Of a stretch of DNA of 49,921 nt, positions 36,964-43,693 are shown in pieces. The DNA comes from a virus. The notes beneath the pieces are model-generated. The model was not told the origin of the DNA. It made no database searches and worked only from the letters and a program-made list of their open reading frames with translations. A program made the position numbers and the translations under genes. Each line of letters begins with the position of its first letter. The first letter of the stretch is position 1. The stretch is taken from IMG/VR virus record IMGVR_UViG_3300006805_000042, positions 1 to 49,921 of that record; one strand, 5' to 3'.

Positions 36964-39900
36964 GACCTGTTTCAAAACATGATCCATCAGAGCCGTTATG
37001 CTCGATGGAGACCGGATCTTGGCCGTCGTGAAACTTGGAATGAGACTGTTACACGATACTTTGACTTCTTCCAGGATCATCTCGAAGAGAAATGCAAATA
37101 CACTCTGAGTCCGTCACTTCGTTCCGAGCTCCAGGAGGGTGTCGAGAACTTCCACTTCCTACCCTCGATGCGAGCTTTGATGACTGCTGGCCCTGCTCTG
37201 GCTCGCTGTAACGTCGCCGGCTACAACTGTGCCTACGTTCCGATTGACCACCCTAGGGCCTTCGATGAGGCCATGTACATTCTGATGTGTGGTACTGGGG
37301 TTGGGTTCTCCGTCGAGCGTCAGTGTGTGGCTCAGCTCCCATCAGTAGCTGAGAGCTTCGAGAAGAGCAGCACCACCATCGTGGTGGACGACAGCAAGGA
37401 AGGTTGGTCCAAGGCATACCGAGAGCTCATTGCGATGCTCTATGCTGGACAGATCCCCGCCTGGGACATGAGCAAGGTGCGCCCTGCTGGGGCTCCCCTG
37501 AAGACATTCGGTGGGCGAGCCTCGGGGCCAGCTCCCCTCGACGATCTGTTCCGCTTCACCGTTAAGAAGTTTCGTGACGCGCATGGCCGTAGGTTGAGCA
37601 GTTTGGAATGCCACGATCTCATGTGCAAGATCGGTGAGATCGTTGTGGTCGGGGGTGTGAGACGGTGTTTGCCGTCAGACGCTCCGGTAGCTTTAACCAC
37701 CGGGACCAAGCCTATAAGCCAAGTGGAGCCGGGGGATGTGGTAGTTACTGGCGGTAAAACCGCCAGGGTTGTTGCATCAGGTCCGTCTGGTAAAAAAGCA
37801 ATCTTGAAGATTAAACACCGCTTCGGTGAGCTTGCATGCACACCAGAGCACCGAGTTGCAGTGTTTAATGCCGTCGACTCATACGCATTCAAGGCCGCAG
37901 CAGATCTCAAGGTTGGCGATCGACTGGTATGGGACGGTGCAGGATATGAAGGTCAACACACGGAACTACCGGCGTTTGATGAAGTCCTTCACTTCAATTC
38001 AAAGATCTTCAACATCCCGGAGCTGACGCCTCGCGTAGCTTGGTTGTTTGGATTGATTCACGGAAACGGCTACATAGGTGATCAGACGATTGAGATTGCT
38101 CATCACATCGATCATCTAGAAACCTTGGAAGAAGCAAACATTATCTTCGAAGATTGTTTTGGTCTGAGTGGCGCTTATGGTTCAGACGGTAGAGAAGGTA
38201 ATGGCGCACGTCTCCGTGTGTTCTCGGCCCCGTTTGCTCGGTGGCTAAAGACGCATCTTAAGGTGCCAAATGAGCCCATACGTGTTCCGGAGTTTATAAT
38301 GAACGCCTTGCAACCGATCAGGTCGGCGTATTTGGCTGGATTGTTTGATAGCGACGGACGCTCACGTAAAGACAAGGTAATTGAACAGGTAACAACAATT
38401 TACCCGGAGTATGAGGACGACCTTGTAGTTCTTCTAGCATCATTGGGTATAGGGTGTTCTCGTCATTTTACCTGCAACGATAGGCGACGCGCTGCGGGTG
38501 AGAAAGCCAAGGACGCTCACGGACTGTTCATCGTCGGCAGACTTAACCGTAAGAAGTGGCTGGATCTCGTTAGTCCACACATCCGAACGGGTAAATTGGT
38601 TGATATCGACGCTTTCGGCAGTCCTATAGACTTTACGTTTCCCGTAGCATTTATTGGGGGACGTTCGGGATATCGGGCTATGAATAATATTACAGCCTCT
38701 GCGTTGGAGATGAACCCTAATGGGTATCTACCGACTCCGGTGGTTAGTGTGGAGCCGTGGGGTGAGGTTGAGACCTGGGATATTGAGGTAGAGGAACTTC
38801 ATCAATTTACAACGTGTGGTATCGTTGTGCACAACAGTGCCCTCCTATCTCTCTCGAACCTCAGCGACGACCGCATGCGCTACGCTAAGTCCGGGCAATG
38901 GTGGGAGAGTGAGCCTCAGCGATCTCTGGCAAACAACTCGGTTGCATACACGGAGAAGCCAGAGATCGGTCTCTTCATGAAGGAGTGGTTGTCACTCTAT
39001 GAATCCAAGAGCGGCGAGCGGGGTATCTTCAATAGAGAAGCGGCAAGAAAGCAGATACTTAGGACAGACCGACGAGATCCAGATCATGAATGGGGATCTA
39101 ATCCTTGCCTAGAAATCCTACTTAGACCTAATCAGTTCTGTAATCTTTCAACCACTGTTTGTAGAATGGAAGATGACTTCGTCTCGCTGTCCTGGAAGAC
39201 GGAGATGGCGACCCTCCTTGGGACCTTCCAGAGCACACTCACGAACTTCAAGTATCTTCGCAAAGTCTGGCAGCGCAACACAGAGGAGGAGCGTCTTCTA
39301 GGTGTCTCCCTCACCGGGATCATGGGAAGCACTATACGCGACTTCTCGGGTGAGGCTCTGTCAGATCTGCGCTCAGGTGTGGTCGCACGTAACAAGCGCA
39401 TGGCCTCGGAACTCGGGATTCCACAAAGCACGGCCACTACGTGCGTGAAGCCTGAGGGGACGACATCCCAGTTAGTTTATAGCCCATCTGGTATGCACGC
39501 CGACTTCGCTTCATATTATGTGAGGACCGTGCGTCAAGACAACAAAGACCCAATGACGGAGTTCATGAAGGACCAAAGCTTCCCGAACGAGCCTTGTGTG
39601 ACGAAGCCAAATGACACGACGATCTTTTCGTTTCCTCGCAAGGCTTCCGCCGGTTCCACAACACGAGATGATATGACTGCGATCCAGCAGTTAGAGATGT
39701 GGTTGAAGTTCAAGACTCACTGGTGTGAGCACACTCCTTCGGTGACCATCACAGTTCGTGAGCACGAGTGGCTGGAGGTGGGTGCGTGGGTGTACGCTCG
39801 GTTTGATGATGTCACTGGCGTAAGCTTTCTGCCCCACACTGACCACATCTACCGACAGGCCCCGTACCAGGAGTGCACAAAGGAGGAATACGAAGCGTTG

Positions 39901-40017
39901 CTAGAGAGGATGCCAAAGGAGATCGATTTCCGTTGGATGAGTGTCTACGAAGGAGGAGAGGATAAGACCGTAGGTTCCCAAACGCTTGCCTGCACCAGTG
40001 GAGGTTGTGAGATATGA
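36961..40017 (+). CDS. nrdJ: Class II (B12-dependent) ribonucleotide reductase with intein
   Basis: 1018 residues from ATG 36961, of which 390 are an intein; the mature enzyme would have about 628. Extein features: AGYNCAYVPID with the reducing Cys, CGTGVGFSVER, NPCLEILLRPNQFCNL with the catalytic N-C-E set, and the C-terminal redox pair CTSGGC. The monomeric RTPR-like form reduces NTPs using adenosylcobalamin, so it works with or without oxygen. The intein interrupts VGGVRR-SALLSLS, a conserved active-site-proximal segment. Confidence 0.93.
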   Translation: MDLFQNMIHQSRYARWRPDLGRRETWNETVTRYFDFFQDHLEEKCKYTLSPSLRSELQEGVENFHFLPSMRALMTAGPALARCNVAGYNCAYVPIDHPRAFDEAMYILMCGTGVGFSVERQCVAQLPSVAESFEKSSTTIVVDDSKEGWSKAYRELIAMLYAGQIPAWDMSKVRPAGAPLKTFGGRASGPAPLDDLFRFTVKKFRDAHGRRLSSLECHDLMCKIGEIVVVGGVRRCLPSDAPVALTTGTKPISQVEPGDVVVTGGKTARVVASGPSGKKAILKIKHRFGELACTPEHRVAVFNAVDSYAFKAAADLKVGDRLVWDGAGYEGQHTELPAFDEVLHFNSKIFNIPELTPRVAWLFGLIHGNGYIGDQTIEIAHHIDHLETLEEANIIFEDCFGLSGAYGSDGREGNGARLRVFSAPFARWLKTHLKVPNEPIRVPEFIMNALQPIRSAYLAGLFDSDGRSRKDKVIEQVTTIYPEYEDDLVVLLASLGIGCSRHFTCNDRRRAAGEKAKDAHGLFIVGRLNRKKWLDLVSPHIRTGKLVDIDAFGSPIDFTFPVAFIGGRSGYRAMNNITASALEMNPNGYLPTPVVSVEPWGEVETWDIEVEELHQFTTCGIVVHNSALLSLSNLSDDRMRYAKSGQWWESEPQRSLANNSVAYTEKPEIGLFMKEWLSLYESKSGERGIFNREAARKQILRTDRRDPDHEWGSNPCLEILLRPNQFCNLSTTVCRMEDDFVSLSWKTEMATLLGTFQSTLTNFKYLRKVWQRNTEEERLLGVSLTGIMGSTIRDFSGEALSDLRSGVVARNKRMASELGIPQSTATTCVKPEGTTSQLVYSPSGMHADFASYYVRTVRQDNKDPMTEFMKDQSFPNEPCVTKPNDTTIFSFPRKASAGSTTRDDMTAIQQLEMWLKFKTHWCEHTPSVTITVREHEWLEVGAWVYARFDDVTGVSFLPHTDHIYRQAPYQECTKEEYEALLERMPKEIDFRWMSVYEGGEDKTVGSQTLACTSGGCEI
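37666..38835 (+). mobile_element. Intein with LAGLIDADG endonuclease inside the reductase
   Basis: Residues 236-625 of the reductase. Block A begins with Cys1 (CLPSDAPVALTTGTKPIS), block B has ACTPEHRV, and the C-terminal end is TWDIEVEELHQFTTCGIVVHN, followed by Ser as the first C-extein residue, so splicing residues are intact. The two endonuclease motifs are LFGLIHGNGYI and YLAGLFDSDGR. In the first, the usual catalytic Asp is Asn, so DNA cutting may be lost while splicing persists. Codon use is more AT-rich than the host gene. Confidence 0.93.
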
Positions 40018-40193
40018 CCGACCCAACGCAGGAGTTTCTTCGTGAATGTTTTGAGTATGACCTAGAGACGGGGATCGTTTTGTGGAAAGTCCGTCCTATG
40101 GGTCATTTCAAAAATCACGGTATCTGTAAAGCTATAAACAACCGCCAAGCTGGAAAGTTAGCAGGTCAGTCTAATGCCACCAAAAGTGCTTAA
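40014..40193 (+). pseudogene. Truncated HNH endonuclease
   Basis: 59 residues from the ATGA overlap at 40014. LRECFEYDLETGIVLWKVRP, then GHFKNHGICKAINNRQAGKL match the N-terminal part of HNH homing endonucleases (DP-x-TG-x-L-x-WK pattern), but the frame stops before the nuclease core. The following gene overlaps its end. A deletion remnant, or a small regulatory leftover. Confidence 0.75.
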
Positions 40194-40443
40194 TAAACAC
40201 TTCCATGATGTCACCGCGGGGGCAATCTATGTTGGACGACCAAGCAAGTGGGGTAATCCATTCGTGGTGGGTGTGCATGGTTCCAGGGAAGAAGTCGTTT
40301 TCCTGTACACTAAGTATTTACTCTCTAATACCAAGTTGATGTCTAAGATACGTAGTTTACGCGGTAAGGATCTGGTGTGTTGGTGTTCACCAGAGTTATG
40401 TCATGCGGATGTTCTTCTTTCACTAGCGAATGGAGAGGTTTAA
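40174..40443 (+). CDS. DUF4326 family protein
   Basis: 89 residues from ATG 40174, overlapping the HNH remnant by 20 bases. Family hallmarks are IYVGRPSKWGNPFVVG, an internal helix, and LRGKDLVCWCSPELCHADVL with the C-W-C and C-H-A-D parts. Function of the family is unknown; a metal or nucleotide-binding role has been suggested by its conserved Cys and His. Overlaps the next ATG by one base. Confidence 0.85.
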   Translation: MPPKVLNKHFHDVTAGAIYVGRPSKWGNPFVVGVHGSREEVVFLYTKYLLSNTKLMSKIRSLRGKDLVCWCSPELCHADVLLSLANGEV

Positions 40444-40691
40444 TGCCTATCTACAAGATCGATGGATCTGAGACGATCGTTCGTAATATGACGATCTACG
40501 TTGAAGCAGAGAATGCTGATGAGGCAGAGAGGTGGGCTGCTGGGATTGATAGTTGGGAGGATATCCAAAGTTGCATCGTCCATTATGATGAGGTAGTGGA
40601 TGGTGACATAGATGAGGTGACCAAGGTTAGCCGAGGCGCTTGGGGAAAATCGCATAAGACCAAGTGGAAAGATGGGGTTGCTATCACGTAG
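40443..40691 (+). CDS. Small hypothetical protein
   Basis: 82 residues from ATG 40443 (TTTAATG junction) with GGAGAGG upstream; the frame back to 40377 is shadow of the DUF4326 gene. Helix-strand pattern with acidic centre (EAENADEAERWAAGI). No family recognised. Confidence 0.72.
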   Translation: MPIYKIDGSETIVRNMTIYVEAENADEAERWAAGIDSWEDIQSCIVHYDEVVDGDIDEVTKVSRGAWGKSHKTKWKDGVAIT

Positions 40692-40730
40692 GCTCGTGCC
40701 TACATAAGCTAGGTTCCCTGGTAAGGATCC

Positions 40731-40781
40731 GGGGGGTTGGGATTGACCCACTGCTGGCTTGCCTTCAGCCCCCAACCCCTC
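40731..40781 (+). other. G-rich hairpin upstream of the tRNA cluster
   Basis: GGGGTTGGG at 40733-40741 pairs with CCCAACCCC at 40771-40779 (11 bp with flanking pairs), around a 29-base loop. Part of a 107-base gap with no ORF. It may be a processing or termination structure ahead of the tRNAs; no complete tRNA fold could be made from it. Confidence 0.4.
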
Positions 40782-40798
40782 ACCTATATACCTCTAAC

Positions 40799-40872
40799 GG
40801 GAGGGACGCCTGGGCAGCGGTCCATGTCTGTAAAACATTCGAGCGTAGGTTCGATTCCTACCTCTCCCACCA
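40799..40872 (+). tRNA. tRNA-Tyr (GTA), short variable arm
   Basis: 74 bases with CCA encoded. Acceptor GGGAGGG/CTCTCCC, anticodon arm CATGT-CTGTAAA-ACATT (one C-T mismatch), T arm GTAGG-TTCGATT-CCTAC. Position 8 is A instead of U, and the variable loop is 5 bases, whereas bacterial tRNA-Tyr usually has a long variable arm. Identity follows from the anticodon only. Confidence 0.75.
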
Positions 40873-40877
40873 CCTAC

Positions 40878-40953
40878 GCCACGGTAGCCCAACGGCAGAG
40901 GCACAAGTCTTAGGAACTTGTCAGTGTCAGTTCGAATCTGACTCGTGGTACCA
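40878..40953 (+). tRNA. tRNA-Leu (TAG), short variable arm
   Basis: 76 bases with CCA encoded. Acceptor GCCACGG/TCGTGGT with two G-T pairs, anticodon arm CAAGT-CTTAGGA-ACTTG, T arm GTCAG-TTCGAAT-CTGAC. Reads the CUA codon. The 5-base variable loop is unusual for Leu. The D-arm segment TAGCCCAACGGCAGAGGC is identical in the next tRNA. Confidence 0.82.
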
Positions 40954-40959
40954 CTTTTT

Positions 40960-41036
40960 GCCTGCGTAGCCCAACGGCAGAGGCCGCTGATTCAAAGACA
41001 GTAAAAGTGTAGGTTCGAATCCTACCGCAGGCACCA
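40960..41036 (+). tRNA. tRNA-Leu (CAA), short variable arm
   Basis: 77 bases with CCA encoded. Acceptor GCCTGCG/CGCAGGC perfect, T arm GTAGG-TTCGAAT-CCTAC. The anticodon arm GCTGA-TTCAAAG-ACAGT has an A-A mismatch at the loop base, so the anticodon call CAA is less certain. Shares its D arm with the preceding tRNA, indicating a tandem duplication. Confidence 0.78.
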
Positions 41037-41103
41037 CACCCCACCTTCAGTGCGACAAAATGCCCGATGTTCAACCTGTAGGAGAGGTTCTACCGGTGGG
41101 TTG

Positions 41104-41289
41104 GTGGAGAACGTAGTACGGGTGGACTTCCGACAACCCTCACGGGTTAAATGCAACAAGGAGACTAAGACGTGGGCCAGTGCTTGGTACGAATATCTCG
41201 ATGTGCTCTGGAAACTGCAGCGCGAGGGATTGCTAGATTTATCGAGCACTCACGAAGGTAAGCCGAGAGAGTTCATCGGACGTCCCTAA
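41104..41289 (+). CDS. Small basic protein after the tRNAs
   Basis: 61 residues from GTG 41104; TTG 41101 or GTG 41050 are alternatives and none has a good ribosome binding site. Sequence VENVVRVDFRQPSRV, then a Trp/Tyr-rich helix (TWASAWYEYLDVLWKLQ). A strong palindromic terminator follows the stop codon. No family recognised. Confidence 0.55.
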   Translation: MENVVRVDFRQPSRVKCNKETKTWASAWYEYLDVLWKLQREGLLDLSSTHEGKPREFIGRP

Positions 41290-41292
41290 ACC

Positions 41293-41329
41293 AGAGAGCC
41301 TAGGAAATTTCCTAGGCTCTCTTCCTTTG
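41293..41329. terminator. Palindromic terminator
   Basis: A perfect 30-base palindrome, AGAGAGCCTAGG with its complement around AAATTT, followed by TCCTTTG. It can act in both directions and closes the long plus-strand operon and tRNA cluster. Confidence 0.85.
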
Positions 41330-41397
41330 TGGTATTTCTCATAGACAGAATCTACAATCTCGCTACCATCCGCCTTCCGCAACTGGAAGGATCCAAG

Positions 41398-42117
41398 ATG
41401 TTAAAACCGCTCGCCCTCGCGCTATCCCTAGCCCCTCTGCCGGTCATAGCCAAAGACCTACCTCCTGGTATCACCACCCCCGCCCGTCTCAAGGTCGGAG
41501 AAGCTGGTTACTACAACGGAGGCGTGTGGAACTATCGAGGCGACGTGGACGCTTACAAAAGCTGGCTTCCCAAAGGACTGAGCCTTGGATTCGAGGTTCA
41601 CAGCTTTTGTCAAGATGTGGCTATCAAGCTATATGACCGCAGGTTCCGTCTCCTTCGATCCAGCTTCCAGGCTGCAGATCCACAGAATGCGTGGGTGGAA
41701 TATACCGCGACCTACGAGGGCGGCTACTACGTCCAGGTGATCGATCGAACCCCTCCTGGAAGAGACTGCTCCAAGGACACCGTCTACAACCTCATCGCTG
41801 CACCATCCTGCTCACCAACGCGTAAGACAAAGTGCACCCTTCCTGGCTCGGGAGTCATTCGGGCTGCAACCGATAAAGACTGGTACCGGTTCAGTATCTC
41901 ATCCCCCGGCACCTATCGAGTCCAAGCTAGTGGAGTAAATTGGTTCGTACCTGGGATCCTCTCCCTCAGACGCGCTGATACATCCGTTATCAAGGAAGCC
42001 AATGATAGTGCGGAGGCTTACCTCACACCTGGAAACTATTTCGTAGCGCTGCGTATGCCGCAGTTGACTTATCCAACCCAATACCATATTGAGCTAGTAG
42101 CTCTCCCTCAGCACTAA
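41398..42117 (+). CDS. Secreted protein with two PPC-like domains
   Basis: 239 residues from ATG 41398, with GGAAGGA upstream; the longer frame from 41329 has no such site. A signal peptide (MLKPLALALSLAPLPVIA, cleavage after A) is followed by two similar beta-domains beginning near DVDAYKSWLPKGLSLGFEV and DKDWYRFSISSPGTYRVQ, the pattern of bacterial pre-peptidase C-terminal domains. Pairs of Cys suit an oxidising periplasm. It is not part of a lysis or tail operon, so it may be a lysogeny or surface-modifying gene. Confidence 0.78.
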   Translation: MLKPLALALSLAPLPVIAKDLPPGITTPARLKVGEAGYYNGGVWNYRGDVDAYKSWLPKGLSLGFEVHSFCQDVAIKLYDRRFRLLRSSFQAADPQNAWVEYTATYEGGYYVQVIDRTPPGRDCSKDTVYNLIAAPSCSPTRKTKCTLPGSGVIRAATDKDWYRFSISSPGTYRVQASGVNWFVPGILSLRRADTSVIKEANDSAEAYLTPGNYFVALRMPQLTYPTQYHIELVALPQH

Positions 42118-42131
42118 CAGGAGAGCATGAT

Positions 42132-42293
42132 ATGGTTAAGCTAGGTTGGCATCATTGGTTCGCGTGGCATCCCGTCGTTATCGACGGGAAACGCTTCTGG
42201 TGGCTTGTTGTTGAACGGAAGCTACGCTTGGGTACCTCCGGCGAGCCTAAGACAGTCTGGGATTACCGACTGCCCCTTACTCCGATACCGTGA
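42132..42293 (+). CDS. 53-residue Trp-rich phage protein
   Basis: ATG 42132, with AGGAGAG upstream, opens MVKLGWHHWFAWHPVVIDGK, then RFWWLVVERK and ends TVWDYRLPLTPIP. Trp/His-rich short proteins of this pattern occur in many phages. It converges with the minus-strand genes and overlaps the first of them by 17 bases. Confidence 0.75.
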   Translation: MVKLGWHHWFAWHPVVIDGKRFWWLVVERKLRLGTSGEPKTVWDYRLPLTPIP

Positions 42294-42792
42294 TTTTCAT
42301 TAACTTCGAGGTACCCCACCAACCGTTCTCACAGGCTTGGTCCTGCGGCACAATCTGGTTGGTGAAGAAGGCTAGGATGTCCTCTTTGGGGACGTCCTTC
42401 GGACGTATGAGAAGACCCACTACCGGCGGGCGCCTTCCAATCTTCACGTCCTTCAAGACGTTACGTCCAGTCTGAGGGCCAATACCTTTCATTGGTCCAC
42501 TCAGAAGATCTATCGTGACATCCACGCGTCCACGCTTCGTCTCCAAACCACGCTCGATCCAAACGACCGGACAGTTGGTAAGGTTCTTACCTCCTGTGGT
42601 CTGGAACATCATCGTGTCCTCATCAACCCAAACCACTTTTGCTCCTGGATCGAGTTCCAATGGGGGCATCGTGGTGATGTGACTGTAGTTGGTCATGACG
42701 GGTACGAGGAAACAGAACGCCACCAGTGCCAGGACGATATAGGTGATATAATTTGTGGTGCGGGTATACACTTTCTTGCTTATCGGAACCAT
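42277..42792 (-). CDS. Membrane-anchored hypothetical protein
   Basis: 171 residues from ATG 42792. An N-terminal membrane helix (YITYIVLALVAFCFLVPVM, about residues 15-33) is followed by a beta-rich periplasmic-side domain with DEDTMMFQTTGGKNLTNCPV and VGLLIRPKDVPKEDILAFF. It is the last gene of the minus-strand lysis/tail operon and overlaps its upstream neighbour by 13 bases. Role unknown; a lysis accessory or superinfection function is possible by position. Confidence 0.75.
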   Translation of the reverse strand: MVPISKKVYTRTTNYITYIVLALVAFCFLVPVMTNYSHITTMPPLELDPGAKVVWVDEDTMMFQTTGGKNLTNCPVVWIERGLETKRGRVDVTIDLLSGPMKGIGPQTGRNVLKDVKIGRRPPVVGLLIRPKDVPKEDILAFFTNQIVPQDQACENGWWGTSKLMKITVSE

Positions 42793-43136
42793 CGGGGGAT
42801 CAGTTCGGTTGATTGCGTTATCGCGTCACCAAGCTTGTCAGACCACAACATTACCAGAATAACAACACCGCTGGCCAGATTCCTAATGTGATTATTTCGA
42901 TAGGTCCTAATTAAAGTCTCATCGCGCAGCTTTTCTTCGACCGTAGTAAGACGCTTACTCACTGTGTCCAATTGGGTCACGACTGTAGATAGGGTCTCAG
43001 TGACTCTCTCCATGGTGTTTGCTGCCTGCCCAAACTGACCAATGAGCGTTTCCTGTTGATCAAGATCCTTGCTGAAATGCTCTTGGTTGGTCTCTAGTCT
43101 GGTGACCCGAGACTCGATTGATGGGCTAGGGCTCAC
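42780..43136 (-). CDS. Coiled-coil protein with C-terminal membrane helix, holin candidate
   Basis: 118 residues from GTG 43136. Long heptad coiled coil (residues 10-80; TRLETNQEHFSKDLDQQETL) followed by one membrane helix (NLASGVVILVMLWSDKLGD) close to the C-terminus. This tail-anchored layout is seen in some phage holins and in the gpHXlysis type proteins. It lies directly after the spanin genes, so lysis is the best guess. Confidence 0.68.
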   Translation of the reverse strand: MSPSPSIESRVTRLETNQEHFSKDLDQQETLIGQFGQAANTMERVTETLSTVVTQLDTVSKRLTTVEEKLRDETLIRTYRNNHIRNLASGVVILVMLWSDKLGDAITQSTELIPRWFR

Positions 43137-43398
43137 TGAGGATCTTCGCCACGGAATTCAGTTTCTGCCGGCAGTCTTCTCCTGCCTTATCCACCCGAGC
43201 GAGTTGGTCCATGAGATCGACCTGCGTCTCTATCTCGCCGTTAGGGGTTGGGCGAGGCTGGCACTTTAGGAGCTGGGGAGACACTGCTGGGCTTCGATAC
43301 TCGATCTTTACCAACGGTTCCTGGGGTGCCATACAGGAGCTCAAGCCCATCACGGACAGCAGGAGCAATAGGGCCATCAGCCCCGGTCTTGCGCGCAC
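43126..43398 (-). CDS. Outer-membrane spanin (Rz1-like lipoprotein)
   Basis: 90 residues from GTG 43398; ATG 43377 is an alternative. Signal peptide LLLLLSVMGLSS is followed by the lipobox Cys (LSSC), then a Pro-containing linker. The gene starts inside the Rz-like gene in another frame and extends past its end, the classical Rz/Rz1 arrangement. It would sit in the outer membrane and bind the inner spanin to fuse the membranes at lysis. Confidence 0.85.
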   Translation of the reverse strand: MRARPGLMALLLLLSVMGLSSCMAPQEPLVKIEYRSPAVSPQLLKCQPRPTPNGEIETQVDLMDQLARVDKAGEDCRQKLNSVAKILSEP

Positions 43399-43693
43399 GG
43401 TTCATTCTCCTCTGAATCTCATCTGCCACTTGGGCTGTCTTGTTCTGCTCCTCCTCAACGCGGTCCAACTCCTTCTGCTGCTGAGCCTGAAACAAGGCCA
43501 TCTTTCGAATGGCCTCAGCGTTGGCTAAGGCGGTCGCGGTAGCAGACTCCAGGTTCGTCTGTGTGACAGCGAGCTCGGATCGTAGATGGTTGTTCTGAAC
43601 CTTCACGAACCAGATCCCACAGACAAGACTGGCGCAGAGAGCTAGAGGGAGCATCCAGCGATGTGTGAGGATGAACGAGATGAAGCCTAGCAT
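43241..43693 (-). CDS. Inner-membrane spanin (Rz-like)
   Basis: 150 residues from ATG 43693. N-terminal signal anchor (WMLPLALCASLVCGIWFV) followed by a long coiled coil (about residues 32-100) and a Pro-rich end (SKPSSVSPAPKVPASPNP). This is the size and layout of Rz. Contains the start of the Rz1-like gene. Works with it in the final step of lysis. Confidence 0.86.
   Translation of the reverse strand: MLGFISFILTHRWMLPLALCASLVCGIWFVKVQNNHLRSELAVTQTNLESATATALANAEAIRKMALFQAQQQKELDRVEEEQNKTAQVADEIQRRMNRARKTGADGPIAPAVRDGLELLYGTPGTVGKDRVSKPSSVSPAPKVPASPNP

Noticed and set aside
40960-41036. tRNA reading UGA (anticodon TCA) as a suppressor
   Set aside because: To place TCA in the anticodon the stem would lose almost all pairs; CAA keeps four of five pairs.
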